From assembly GCF_040412425.1 (NCBI RefSeq), contig NC_089767.1, forward strand, positions 43,224,509-43,288,508: 64,000 bases of DNA. Reading direction: 5' to 3'. Both the position numbers and the translations under genes were made by a program. The notes beneath the pieces were generated by a model. It was not told the origin of the DNA. It did not search any database and was given only the letters and a program-made list of their open reading frames with translations. Shown here piece by piece: positions 23,951-35,440 of this stretch; the stretch's first letter is position 1; the number at the start of each line of letters is the position of its first letter. The stretch is from Macrobrachium rosenbergii. Its lineage: Eukaryota; Arthropoda; Malacostraca; Decapoda; Palaemonidae.

Positions 23951-24405
23951 ACTCCACAGATATAATGTAGGTAACCTTGCTATCTAATATCCTCATACGC
24001 AGCTCAGAAAATACAACCTGCAATTATTCCCTATCGAAAAACCTCTACAAGTGTATTCATTTAAGTATCACCCCCATGGCAGCGTTCGGGTATGGTCACA
24101 ACATGATTGTAACAACATGCTAATTTCTCTGTGATATTTTTGTACCAATTATGCGCACCATTTTATTCTTAAGGGATTGAACTGTATTTTATATATATTT
24201 AATATAAATACCATGTGTCTCTGACTGACGTGTCGACGTAATCGATCAGAGCCTTTTCAAACATCTGAAAAGCCTAAAAAAAAAAAAAAAAGTGTTTTAT
24301 CATGTCAAAAATTTCCCCCCCTGCAGTGTCCGAAGACCCTTTTTCAGATGAGAGTCTCTTCCTCAGTTTGTAGATAGAAAAGCCAAAGTGAACTAGAGGC
24401 CAAAG
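23951..24405. other. complex sequence, no gene recognised
   Basis: Unique DNA upstream of the GC-rich island. An A-run lies at about 24277-24290. Confidence 0.5.
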
Positions 24406-24446
24406 ACCCAGAGAGAAAGAGAGATAGAAAGAGGGAGAGAAAGAGA

Positions 24447-24477
<31 letters not shown>

Positions 24478-24572
24478 GTTCTCGGTAAATGCCGGTGGTG
24501 GTAATGATGACAAGCCCACCCCAGAGGCCGTGCTGATCAGAAGAAGAAGAAGAAGAAGAAGAAGAAGAAGAC
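24406..24572. repeat. (GA)n and (GAA)n tracts
   Basis: Purine repeats at 24411-24477 and GAA repeats at 24540-24570 flank CTCGGTAAATGCCGGTGGTG. This is the left border of the GC-rich island. Confidence 0.93.
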
Positions 24573-24675
24573 AACAGCCATCAAGGGATCCTTCAGGAGA
24601 TAACGGAGGTGGCGGGGCGGCGCCGCGCTGGACGACATAGCGCGGGCGGCGAAGGAAACGAAGCTGCGTCTTAAT

Positions 24676-25641
24676 ATGTACCCGGCGTGGGCGTGGGGGA
24701 TCAGTCCTCATCCCCCCGAAGCGACGACTTCTCCTCCTCCTCCCCTTCCTCCCCCTCCTCCTCCTCCTCCTCCTACCCCTGCCCCGCCCTTGCCCGCGGC
24801 CCCTCATGAGAACCAACCACCTCAGGTCTGTTCAGAGAAACACAGGGGCAGGCCCTCACCGCCAGTCACGTCTCCACACAACAATACCGCCACGCTCCTT
24901 TTGTATGAAACTCGTAGCAGACGCTACCTGACGCTCAGTTACCGCTACGGCTTGAGGCTAGGGGCGCCGCCGCAGACCCATCCTACGGCTGCTGCTACTG
25001 CGGCTGCTGCTGCAGGCTGCGAGGCAACGACACTGCCGCCGCCGCCGATACCTCCTTCTCCTCCTCCTCCCCCGCCCTGCGACGCCACAGTCAAGTCTCT
25101 AAGTGTTCACAGGAAGAAGAAGAAGAGGTGCCAGGGGGTTCATCACATCACGTACTTTATACAGGGCTGTAATATAGTTCAAATCATGTCTCCTCCTCCT
25201 TCGTCTACTCCAGCTCCTTGCTCACCTCCTCCTCCACCTCCTCCTCCTCCTCCTCCTGCTGAGGGAGACTCAGTGATCCGCTCAAACTCGCCACCATCGT
25301 TTTATTTCGCCATTTCCTCCCCCTCCTCAGCTCCCGCCACTAACCCCCACTCACCCTCCTCCTCCTCCTCCTCCTCCTCCATCACCTCCTCCTTCGCCAC
25401 CTCCTCCTCAGGTGAGAGCTCTAGTCCCCCTCCTCTCACCTCTGTTTCGGAAACTTCACTTGTTCATCGCCATCATCATCATCACCACTACCAAGGTCCT
25501 CCTCCCGCCGGGGACGAGGAAGGAGAGGAGGGAAGAGGAAGAAAAGAAGGAGGAGAAGGAGAAGGAGAAGGAGGAGCCCTCCGAAGAAAAGAAACCTCCT
25601 GCGGCTGGAGGGGGAGGAGGGGGACGTCAATGTACCAGTAG
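24676..25641 (+). other. long proline/serine-rich open frame in a GC-rich island, coding status uncertain
   Basis: An ATG at 24676 with A at -3 opens 321 codons. The product is low complexity: proline runs, AAATAAAAA, S-runs, six histidines and a GE/GR-rich end, all from CCT, GCT, CAT and GGA repeats. The region is markedly GC-rich compared with its surroundings, as expected of a promoter/first-exon island. It contains good donor-like sites (CAGGTCTG at 24828, CAGGTGAGAG at 25409) and acceptor-like pyrimidine stretches (TTTCCTCCCCCTCCTCAG ending 25330). It may be 5' UTR, coding, or both. I do not recognise a family. Confidence 0.3.
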
Positions 25642-25859
25642 CACTCATTTTAGTAGTAGTTCCTCGAGTCAGAGTTGGTTCCTGCTGACGCTACTGTGCC
25701 TCCTGCTGGCGGGAGGCGCCCAGGGCAGCGAGCTACCTGACAGGGAATGTTGCGACAGTGTCCCGCCGCCACCACCAAACTACCACCATGCTACCTCTAC
25801 GACAACTACCACCACCACTCCCACGCCAAAGACAGAGTTCAACGCATCCATCTCAATAA
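25412..25859 (+). CDS. putative N-terminal exon of a secreted or membrane protein (partial)
   Basis: This is the best coding candidate in the window. The frame is open from a stop near 25274 to a stop at 26062, and a strong splice donor at 25860 would end the exon. The segment from about 25676 reads SWFLLTLLCLLLAGGAQG, followed by SELPDRECCDS. This is a classical signal-peptide hydrophobic core with an AQG/SE cleavage site. The Leu codons vary (ctg, cta, ctc), so the core is not a repeat artefact. After it come a PPPPP run, a Thr-rich mucin-like stretch and NAS, an N-glycosylation sequon. The preceding ~85 residues are charged, Glu/Lys-rich, then Gly-rich. No in-frame ATG lies between the 25274 stop and the signal peptide. 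Translation must therefore start in an upstream exon (perhaps the 24676 ATG, joined by splicing) or at a non-AUG codon. I do not recognise the family; a receptor or adhesion protein is only a guess. Confidence 0.5.
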
Positions 25860-25867
25860 GTAAGTAC
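25854..25867 (+). other. candidate splice donor
   Basis: AATAA|GTAAGTAC, with GT at 25860-25861, matches the metazoan donor consensus from +1 to +6. It ends the open signal-peptide exon in phase 1. Confidence 0.5.
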
Positions 25868-26520
25868 AGAAAGTCACCAATAAAACACAATTTTTTTATG
25901 ATAGGATTTTACACAAGAACTCTTATAATGGTCGCTGGTGTAGTGGTTAGTATCTTGGTATGCCACTCAGATGCCATGAGTTCGCGCCTACCCCAGGGCG
26001 ATGAAAAATCACTGGCTCTGTGTCTTGATCAGTTCTCAATAAGTACAGAAAGTCACCAATAAAACAAACCTTTTTTATGATAGGATTTTACACAAGAACT
26101 CTTATAATGGTCGCTGGTATAGTGGTTTGTATCTTGGTATGCCACTCAGATGCCATGAGTTCGCGCCTACCCCAGGGCGATGAAAAATCACTGGCTCTGT
26201 GTCTTGATCAGTTCTCAGTAAGTACAGAAAGTCACCAATAAAACAGACCTTTTTTTCATGATAGCATTTTAAACATGAACTCTTATAATGGTCGCTGGTA
26301 TAGTGGTTTGTGTCTTGGTATGCCACTCAGATGCCATGAGTTCGCGCCTACCCCAGGGCGATGAAAAATCACTGGCTCTGTATCATGATCAGTTACTGCT
26401 GCGGTGTGGGGTCTGTGGTGGGAGGTTGAAACCAACATATTCTTTGGAAGCTTGAATTTCGAGTCAATGGCCCCGTGATCTTCTTTCATATGAATAGGTT
26501 TCATCTATAGAATTAAATAA
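25864..26520 (+). mobile_element. tRNA-derived SINE (family C) with triplicated 179-bp head
   Basis: Three tandem units begin at GTACAGAAAGTCACCAATAA (25864, 26043, 26222), 179 bp apart. Each holds a pol III A-box (TGGTGTAGTGG at 25936, TGGTATAGTGG at 26115 and 26296) and a near B-box GTTCGCGCC about 44 bp on. Only the last unit continues into the SINE body (GCGGTGTGGGGTCTGTGGTG, CTTTGGAAGCTTGAATTTC) and an AAT-like A-rich tail near 26510. Matching copies lie at 33160-33325 (minus) and 58492-58580 (minus, tail only). Each unit includes about 70 bp upstream of the tRNA-like head, so the triplication is a genomic tandem duplication and not simple SINE dimerisation. Confidence 0.85.
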
Positions 26521-26534
26521 AATAATAAAAAAAA

Positions 26535-26800
26535 AAATAAGGGGCATAATCAAATGGCAAAAGTAGAAATTCCAATTACTGTTTTGTACGTATTACCATC
26601 CACTGAAAAAAGTAAATAAAGACCCAATTATCAGAACGAAGTGATTTATGTATATAAATATGAAACATCTGTAGGAGATACAAATTTCAAATACTATTTG
26701 GTACGGATTTTCATCCACTGAAAAAAGTCACATTTTAGGGGCCCGTTAATCAGACCATACTGATTAATGTTAATAAATAACATTAGGAACAGGTGAGATA
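26535..26800. repeat. diverged ~125 bp tandem duplication
   Basis: Two related segments share ATCCACTGAAAAAAGT (26599 and 26713), CAGA(A)C(G/C)A..TGATTAATGT/TGATTTATGT and a following ATAAATA. Divergence is visible, so it is older than most repeats here. Confidence 0.65.
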
Positions 26801-26832
26801 TTTCAGATCATCAGGAAAGGTACCAGAAAATA

Positions 26833-27180
26833 AAATTTTTAATCTATCATTTTCATAAGAACTAAAACATAACACGGCCTTATAAAAATTTGAGTAGCAA
26901 GGCTAAAATAAAATTCCTATGCAAATATACTGAAATGGTTTTCCTGATTAGTGTTTTGTAAAACTCAAAAAACTAAAAAAAAAAAAAAACTCATGTAACT
27001 AAAAAATAAAATTTTTTAATTTATCATTGTCATAAGAACTAAAACATAAAAAAACCTAATAAAAATATGAGTAGCAAGGCTAAAATAAAATTCCTAAGTA
27101 AATATGGTGAAATAGTTTTCCTGATTAGTGTTTTGTAAACCTCAAAAAAAACTAAAAAAAAAAAACTCATGTAAACAAAA
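26833..27180. repeat. ~170 bp tandem duplication
   Basis: Two copies share AATAAAATTTTTAATCTATC, CATAAGAACTAAAACATAA, GAGTAGCAAGGCTAAAATAA and TTTTCCTGATTAGTGTTTTG. They join at the A-run near 27000. Confidence 0.88.
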
Positions 27181-27350
27181 AAAATTGCATCCTACTTTAA
27201 AATGTTCAACCAAACATGCCAAACCACTTGTTGGAATTTCTCAAATAAACATACAAATATTATGACTGGGTCTGACAGTATCATGCAAATACGGGGAGAA
27301 CACTATGATTAAAAAATTTCTTGGATTAAAATCTTACTGACAATATGAAA

Positions 27351-27802
27351 CAAGTAAAAAATGCGTCGAAGTTTCTTCGGCGCAATCGAGTTTTCTGTAC
27401 AGCGGCTACAGTATCTAATCAAGGCCACCGCAAATAGATCTATCCTTAGGTGGCCTCGGTATAATGCTGTATGAGCCGCGGCCCATGAAACTTTAACCAC
27501 GGCTCGGTGGTGGCCTAACCAACATCATCGTTGCCAGAAGCAGGATTATGACTAACTTTAACCTTAAATAAAATAAAAACTACTGAGGCTAGAGGGCTGC
27601 GATTTGGTATGTTTGATGATTGCAGGGTGGATGATCAACATACCAATTTGCAGCCCTCTAGCCTCAGTAGCTTTTAAGATCTGATGGCGGAAAGAATAAG
27701 TGCGGACAGAAAAAAGTTCGAAAAGAATAAAGTCCGGACAGAATAAATTCCGGACGGACAGACAAAGCCGGCACAATAGTTTTCTATTACAGAAAACTCA
27801 AA
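27351..27802 (+). mobile_element. family B dispersed element, copy 5
   Basis: Full-length copy with CAAGTAAAAAATGCGTCG at the left, the AGATCT hairpin (27430s), the central inverted repeat (about 27582-27668) and four AGTGCGGACAG-like units. The right end is CAGAAAACTCAAAA. Confidence 0.88.
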
Positions 27803-28191
27803 AGGCCAAAGTGCGACCTTTACGAGAGCATTTTCAAGGTCGAACTGGAAATTTCTGAAATGGTAATTTCATATTGGACACTAAACCAACATTTTCTGCT
27901 TTATTGGAGTACTGATCAGTATCAAACACCATTCATGGAATTCACCACTGGAAACGTGTATATTTAATGCGTCAGCTGTCAAAATCAAAATTATACACTT
28001 TAAAATTGTATGGTATTTATCATTTCTACTGGTGACTTTTGCAATCAGTATAGAGTACTTTTATTTATCATGTGGCCATGAACTTTTTATGCCTCCAAAA
28101 GTTAATTAAATTGGATTACTTGAAGTCAAGACAGTGATGTTACATTATCACTGGGAAAGATGGCATACTTTGTAATTAGCCACTGAAGAGA
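27803..28191. other. complex sequence, no gene recognised
   Basis: Unique DNA between families B and A. No coding signal. Confidence 0.5.
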
Positions 28192-28308
28192 ATAGAATAT
28201 AGAATATAGAATTTAGGCCAAAGACCAAGCGCTGGGACCTATGAGGTCATTCAGTGCTGGAAAGACCCTTAAGTAATGCCTACAGTGCACCACGCAAGGT
28301 GCACTGGG
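28192..28308 (+). mobile_element. family A dispersed element, copy 4 (internal deletion)
   Basis: Left end (TAGAATTTAGGCCAAAGACC through GGTCATTCAGTGCTGG) is joined directly to the right end (AAGACCCTTAAGTAATGCCT through GGTGCACTGGG). About 190 bp of the middle is missing while both termini survive. Confidence 0.85.
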
Positions 28309-29340
28309 CTAGCCACTGAAGAATGGCTGTATGCTTACAGAACACACACACATATAGGCTACACACACATAGGTTTGTTAACTGTGGAGCTCTCTACCTA
28401 CTTCTGTGCTTCAACAATCCTACAAGCTCCCTTAATTTCTACTGTATGTACCCAAGGGATCGAACGCCTTAAAAAACTTCCACCACTCTCTTTTTAATAG
28501 AGTCCACTCAGACCTCCCGAGGTCTGACGTCATCCTTTGTTCTCTTAAAAGGGTGAACCAAAGCCTTGAAGCCCTGTCTATTCCCTTTAAGGGGAAATAG
28601 GCCAGTCATTAATCTCCCAAAGGGGGATCTAAATCCGTAAATGCCTTTCTATCCACACTTCTTAAAGGATCCAGTCGGGCATTTATATTTCTTCGCCCCA
28701 AACTCGACCCTACAAGGAATAATTCAAGAAGCCTTGAATATTTATAACTCTTCCTGCATATTTATATCTCTCCTGACATATGGATGTAGGCGAAAGTTTG
28801 GCGTTAATGATATATTTTGTCCTGTTATGTAAATTCAAAGCCTAGGAAATACCTTTTGCATTGTGAAAGAAATGAAACTTCTAAACAATTTATATAAAAA
28901 AAAAGGCCCCCGCAAACGTCAACCTCTTGCATTTCATAGGATAAAATCTTCACTAAACAATTTATAAAAAAAAAAAAAAACTTTAGGATCACTCAAATAT
29001 TAACCAAAATACATCAATATCAAACTTCCTTTGAACTTTAAATTACTTATACTAAATGTACCCTACATTTTCTAAAGTTTAGAACAATGTCACCATTTTA
29101 GTTCAAACACGCTTTTCTCACAAACACAAATAAAAAAAAAGTGATCCTAACCTTAAGGTTACTCCATTATTTCAAAGTCTTTTAGATTATGGATTAAACT
29201 CCCACGGACTGGAGGCCTGAACTTCTGAACTTTATCAAACTTTCAATGCTTGGGTATTAATGATCCAAATGCTATATATAATTTATATATAAATTTCTGA
29301 CTCACTTCAGGATTGAACCCAGGTCTTTCAATTGTGTTGA

Positions 29341-29345
<5 letters not shown>
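28309..29345. other. complex sequence with short palindromes, no gene recognised
   Basis: Unique DNA. At 28500-28640 there are several short perfect palindromes or hairpins: GACCTCCCGAGGTC, CCCTTTAAGGGG and a nearby TGACGTCA. An 80-odd-codon open frame near 28641 has no ATG start or known domain. The remainder is A-rich. Confidence 0.4.

Positions 29346-29348
<3 letters not shown>

Positions 29349-29416
<68 letters not shown>
29349..29416. repeat. (AT)n microsatellite
   Basis: About 34 AT units. Confidence 0.97.
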
Positions 29417-29418
<2 letters not shown>

Positions 29419-29439
29419 TCTTTCAAGACAGATAAACTG

Positions 29440-29970
29440 AAATGTATACATCAATTAATGTGAATATGAATGAGACATCAATTAATATGGATATCTATTA
29501 AACATCAATTATCATGGACATCAATTAAACACCAGTGGATCTGAGTGCCTGTTAAACACCAATTAATATAGATATTTATCAAACGTCTACTAAGATGAAT
29601 ATCTACTGAACATCAGTTAATATGAATATCTTTCAAAAATCAATCAAAATGAATATCAAAAATCAGTTAATATGGATATCTATTAAATAATTAAACATCA
29701 ATTAATATGAATGTCTATTAAACATCAATCAATGTATCAAACATCAGTTAATATGGATATCTATTAAACATCAACTGATATGAATATCTATCAAACATCA
29801 ATCAATGTATCAAACATCAGTTAATATGAATATCTATTAAACATCAATTAATATGAATAAGTATCAAACATCAATTAACATGAATATCAAAACACCAGTT
29901 AATATGAATATCTATCAAACATTAGCTAATATTAATATCTATTAAACATCAATGAAATGAATATCCAGCA
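29440..29970. repeat. degenerate ~30 bp minisatellite
   Basis: About 17 irregular units built from ACATCAATTAATATGAATAT and CTATTAA. Unit length varies because of small indels, and the edges are strongly diverged. Confidence 0.88.
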
Positions 29971-30433
29971 ATACTTTAAGAAGGCACAGAACAAAGCATT
30001 AATAACAACAACAAAGCAACGTCAGGAACAACAACGAGCAAAAACAATAATCACGAACTAAGAAACAACAGCAGACACTCGAGATAAACGCTGGATCACT
30101 TGCCAAACCAATTTAAAATCCAGCTAACCGCAAGAATTCCTTGATAACTGCCGCGTACCTAAGCAGGTCGCTGTATCCTAAACCCCGCAATGAACGTCCA
30201 GTAGCCCCATGAAAAATAGTCGGCTATAATGACACGAGAGGTAATTAGGCTCAGATCGAGAAACTCGTTGCCCTCCGGACAAGTCCAATTCCAGAGGTCG
30301 AGACGCGTGGCATTGTACCCGGAATTCCCGGAATTCCTTCGTCAGTCCATTTAACTTTTTTTTTTTTTTTTTAGTGTTTTTCTTGTTTCGTTTTCTATTT
30401 GGAGAACCCGAGACGGGCAAAGGAACTGAATTG

Positions 30434-30629
30434 GATAATAGAATTTAGGCCAAAAACCAGGCACTGTGACCTACGCGGTCATTCAGCGCTGAAACGGAAA
30501 TTGACAGTAAAAGGTTTGAAAGGTGTAACAGGAGGGAAACCTCAAAGCAGTTGCACTATGAATCAATTGTTAGGAGAGGGTGGAAAGTAAGATGGAAGAA
30601 AGAGAATATGAAAGGCGGTACAGTAAATG
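30434..30629 (+). mobile_element. family A dispersed element, copy 5 (3' truncated)
   Basis: Starts TAGAATTTAGGCCAAAAACC and stops after GGCGGTACAGTAAATG. The GTTGCAGCTAGGGG and GGTGCACTGACGGC portions are missing. Confidence 0.87.
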
Positions 30630-31370
30630 ATGTCGATGCGTGTGTGACATCCTGGAAAAAAGTTCATTTACAGAGATTCGGACACAAACGCAGGGCGATA
30701 AAACGATTGCTTTTAACAGTTCAGTAATTTTATACGGAGTCAAACCCAGCATAATCTGTTATTTACATAAAGGATAATATTAAAATTCCTTTACCTGAAC
30801 GGAATAACTTCAACACTTTAAAAAATAAAAATTAATAAAAATCAATTTTTTGTCAGCCTACGATAAGAAGCAAAACGTAAATCCATACAAAAAATTAAAA
30901 TTAAAATGAAAAACATTGAATAAAATATGATAAAATATGGATTAATACGAAACTTCTAAAGTGTAAAAAGATGAACGACTGTACAACGCTAATTTAAAAA
31001 TAACTATTACAGTGGACGGTACAAAAATTAAATAAACAAATAAAAAAAAAATAACTCCAGAAAGGTTGGCAATACCTCACGTTTTCCTGAAAAAAACCCT
31101 TCGCCAAAATCTCTCGAATTCTTCGTCCAGTTAGGCCTGTATCGATCACAGGCGTGTCTACCCTTGCAATCTGATAATGACTGACTGTTAAGGTCAAAGC
31201 GTGGGCGAAGGTCATCCGTCCGAGACACTTTTGAATTTTTAAGAGAGCCAGTGATTACTTAGGCACTCTGAGGACCGTGTCACCGTTCACAGAACATGAC
31301 TGAGGTTTGTTTCTTAAGACCTACGTGGATTTTGAATACACAAACAAGTATCTATATGATTGTACCTATC
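30630..31370. other. complex sequence, no gene recognised
   Basis: Unique AT-rich DNA. Short minus-strand frames near 31000-31230 have no known domain. Confidence 0.5.
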
Positions 31371-31373
31371 CAC

Positions 31374-31440
31374 ACACACACACACACACTAATAAATAAA
31401 TAAATTAATAAATATATATATATATAATGTATATATATAT
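31374..31440. repeat. (CA)n and (AT)n short tracts
   Basis: CA repeats at 31374-31389 and AAAT/AT repeats to about 31440. Confidence 0.9.
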
Positions 31441-31487
31441 TTGTATACCTGAATCACGAAAATATGGAACGTGATGAATATATAAAT

Positions 31488-31855
<368 letters not shown>

Positions 31856-31859
31856 CATA

Positions 31860-32812
31860 CACACACAACATACATAAATACATACACATACATAAATTCG
31901 TGTAAGCAAGGCAGAAGTGCCTTCTGATCCCCATAATCCCAGAGGCCCTTGGCAATACAACAGCGTCTGCTGGTACCCACCTCGTAGCCAGAACGCCCAA
32001 AGCAAATGCAGATTCACAAAACCACAACAAAGACATTTCACTCATTTAAATCCTCCATCTCGTCCTCACGCCATGTCATGGTCGAAGACAATGTGAATGC
32101 TTGCTGAATTACAAATAAGGCTGTGCTTGAAGAGGCAAGCAAAGAAGAGGGAAGGAGTTTGAGAATTTGACGGAAAGGAGGAGGAGGAGGAGGAGGAGGA
32201 GATGGAGGAAAATTGCTTGCCCGTGAATTATGGCTGAAGGGTTCGAGGAGAAATGAACGACAGGCTAATTAATGGGAAAAATGGATAACGGTCGATGAGG
32301 TGGAGGGAATGAGAGAGAATACAGAGAGTGAATGGAAGTGGCAACTTCAAGAACCTTCTTAGGGGATAGCGACTACAAAGAGGATTGTAACTGTCTTTAC
32401 AGATATTCCATTCTCACACACAAACCAAATTATACACAAACCATATTACACACAAACTAACTTACAATACACAATCAAATTACCTTGTGTAAAATATAAG
32501 TAAAAAAAAACTAAACTATATGTTGGAAGAGTGAATTGAATAGAGTTAAATAAAAATTTTCTTTTACTTTTATTTACTGATTGCTGGAGCTAAAGTGCCC
32601 TATTTCCAGCTCAGAATGCTGATGGTGAACTTTGTTATCACAAAGGATTCCTATCTTGCTTAAGTATAACCACACTCAGGAACACCATATTGGTCACTTT
32701 TACATTAGAACTAAAAGCTATCAGATATCTTGACTACGCAAGCACGCGCGCGCACACACACACATGCGTAAATGAAGCAATGACTAAGGCATCTCCTTTG
32801 AAATAAATTGAA
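31860..32812. other. complex sequence, no gene recognised
   Basis: Unique DNA with a short GGA tract near 32178-32205, and a CACGCGCGCG/CA tract near 32742-32764. No coding signal. Confidence 0.5.
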
Positions 32813-32814
32813 CT

Positions 32815-33126
32815 GAAAATAGAATTTAGGCCAAAGGCCAAGCACTGGGACCTATGAGGTCATTCAACGCTGAAATGGAAATTGACAGTAAAAGTCTGAA
32901 AGGTTTAACAGGAGGAAAACCTCAAAGCGGTTGCACTATGAATCAATTGTTAAGAGAGGGTGGAAAGTACGATGGAAGAAAGAGAATATGAAAGGAGGTA
33001 CAGTAAAAGGAACGAAAGGGGTTGCAGCTAGGGACCGAAGGCACAGTGCAAAAAACCTTAGGTATTGCCTACAGTGCACCAGATGAGGTGCACTGACGAC
33101 ACTATCCCCTCCCCCCCTACCGGGCC
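32815..33126 (+). mobile_element. family A dispersed element, copy 6
   Basis: A complete copy from AGAATTTAGGCCAAAGGCC to GGTGCACTGACGACACTATC and CCCCTACCGGG. It is followed within 40 bp by a minus-strand family C SINE. Confidence 0.9.
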
Positions 33127-33159
33127 ATCTCCTTAGAGCGGAGATAACACAAAAGTCCT

Positions 33160-33325
33160 CACATGAAATTCAAGCTTCCAAAGAATGTCGGTTTCAACCT
33201 CCCACCACAGACCCCACACCGCAGCAGTAACTGATCATGATACAGAGCCAGTGAGACGCGAACCTCCCCCAACATCTGAGTGGCATGCCACGACACTAAC
33301 CACTATACAGCGGACCTGCATAAAA
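33160..33325 (-). mobile_element. tRNA-derived SINE (family C), minus strand
   Basis: Contains the reverse complement of the family C body (AAATTCAAGCTTCCAAAGAA, CACCACAGACCCCACACCGC) and of the tRNA-like head (GTGGCATGCCA, CACTAACCACTATACAGCGG). It is a single head, unlike the triplicated head at 25864. Confidence 0.82.
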
Positions 33326-33449
33326 TCACTGTCAACAGAGCCACTTCGTACACCTACATAAGAGGCTCATTTATTGAGAGATCCCTATCTATCTTGCACA
33401 CACTCTAGCCATTTGTGGATATTCAGGGTCTTCCTTTCCATTACCTAGT

Positions 33450-33471
33450 TTATATATATAATATATATATA

Positions 33472-33545
<74 letters not shown>
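33450..33545. repeat. (AT)n microsatellite
   Basis: AT repeats with two early interruptions. Confidence 0.96.
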
Positions 33546-33549
<4 letters not shown>

Positions 33550-34032
33550 TCTCCCTTCCACAAGTGAAGAAATAATCCCATACTCAAGAGAGGCACTTTG
33601 CAGAAGAAAACAACCTGAGATATTCCCCCCGGGAGTGATAATATCATAAAAAAAAAGAATGACGAGGAAAAATATAAGCTCGGCAGCAATTTCCGGAGGA
33701 GAGCTTCTCTCAAAAAACGGTCGTTGTAGATGTCGCTGTATGGATCTCTGTCGCCGTTGCATGCGAAAAGGTCGTGGGTGCGACACCATTGAGGGAGGGT
33801 GAAGGAAGGGGAGGGGAGGGTCTTTTAGGACTAGCGGCCAGGTAGAGCGTATATACACAATTTACCTGTGAGGTTAAAAGGGAAGCGTAATATTCTCACG
33901 GTATAATGGTTTGATCGTGCTGAGTGTCTTACTCTTATATATATATAAATATATATTTTTTTTACACTGGAGTGAGCGTTGCACCTTCATCTTTACATTA
34001 GCATTTTTCACATACGTACGATTATGTGTGTG
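33546..34032. other. complex sequence, no gene recognised
   Basis: Unique DNA with local CpG richness at 33715-33850 (TCGTTGTAGATGTCGCTGTA). No coding signal. Confidence 0.45.
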
Positions 34033-34040
34033 TATATATA

Positions 34041-34100
<60 letters not shown>
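34033..34100. repeat. (AT)n microsatellite
   Basis: AT repeats next to a short GT tract. Confidence 0.96.
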
Positions 34101-34103
<3 letters not shown>

Positions 34104-34302
34104 GTGAGACCAGGTAAATGCTAATGTACACACAAACATTTATACATTGATACTATCTAGGAAAACGTACTGCCCAAATACATTCAATTCTAACTGAACA
34201 CATTCCCTCACTGACCGCACAGAAGAACAAGCAATTACACAAACTGATTCCAGCTGACTCAGCTGACTTCTAATTGGTGAACTCAAACTCCAGCATCGCC
34301 TA

Positions 34303-34354
34303 CGGACGGACGGACAAATAGCCATTTCAAGTTTTCTTTTACGGAAAACTAAAA
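34303..34354 (+). mobile_element. family B fragment, copy 6 (right end only)
   Basis: Only CGGACGGACGGACAAATAGC and the terminal AGTTTTCTTTTACGGAAAAC hairpin remain. Confidence 0.75.
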
Positions 34355-35035
34355 AAAAGAAAAAAAACTCTCTCACTCTCACCAGTTCTCTCATCCCACA
34401 AAGCGTCTCTGGCCTGAATATCCATCTCCCCAACCTTTTTCCTCACTCAAACCACACAACCTCAACCTTTTCCTCACTCAAACCATACAACCTCCACCAC
34501 TATAACTAATTCACCCACGGTGGTCGGGGCCACAACCTTTCCACTTCTTCCTGGAGTCCCTCCCTTAAAGCCACAATATATCCTTCCTTTATTTCCTGTT
34601 TTCCTCCCTTCTCGCCTCTACCTACTGGGGCAAGCTCGGCTCGTGTCTGTTAGGAAGAAGCTTCTCTGATTTTTGAGGAGAGGCTTATAGACTACATATC
34701 GTATGAACACTGACACATCTCTTAATAATTCATTGGGAGATGGGTGGCCGATGCCTATACACATCGCCAGGCTTGGTATCTGTTATGTTGGTTCATATAT
34801 CTCCTCGCTAGCAGATTGAGTAGGTTGCTAGACTCACTTGTTATATACTTTCTCTCAGTAGTTAATCTAATCTGATTTTTCCTACTATCGACTGAGTGAC
34901 TTTAGATTCAGGATGATAATTTTCGTGTTTTTGGTCTAAGGACATGACTTATTTCTTATTTTGTGGGATTCATTTCATACCCTTCGATCGTTTTATACAT
35001 TTTTAAACCAGAGAACTTCTAGAGGCGATGCATTT
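34355..35035. other. complex sequence, no gene recognised
   Basis: Unique DNA with a short direct duplication of TCCTCACTCAAACCA near 34440 and 34470. No coding signal. Confidence 0.5.
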
Positions 35036-35440
35036 TTAGTTTTCTGTAAAAGAAAACTATTGCGCCGGCTTTGTCTGTCAGTCCGCACTTTCCTGTCCGC
35101 ATTTTTTTGTGTCCGCCCTCAGATTCTTGAAAACTACTGAGGCTAGAGGACTGCAAATTGGTATGTTAATCATCCACCCTCCAAACATCAAACATATCAA
35201 ATTGCAGCCCTCTAGCCTCAGTAGTTTTTATTTTATTTAAGGTTAATGTTAGCCATGATCGTGCTTCTGGCAACGCAACAAGACAGGCCATCACGGCTGT
35301 CTGAGAGTTTTATGGGCCGCGGCTCATACAGCGTTATACCGAGACCACAGAAAGATAGATCTATTTTCGGTGGCCTTGATTATAAGCAATGAACAGAAAA
35401 CTCGATCGCGACGAAGAAACTTCGGCGCATTTTTTATTTG
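35036..35440 (-). mobile_element. family B dispersed element, copy 7
   Basis: Full-length minus copy starting AGTTTTCTGTAAAAGAAAAC and ending GAAGAAACTTCGGCGCATTT. The central inverted repeat lies at about 35135-35230 and the AGATCT hairpin near 35360. Confidence 0.88.

Noticed and set aside
24274..24816. 180-codon minus-strand open frame (Arg/Gly-rich, then Leu/Ser-rich)
   Set aside because: It is the reverse complement of GGA, GAA and GA repeats at the edge of the GC-rich island.
25936..25990. True tRNA gene
   Set aside because: The A- and B-boxes are present but the B-box has a mismatch, no proper acceptor stem closes, and the unit is part of a SINE repeated in tandem and elsewhere.
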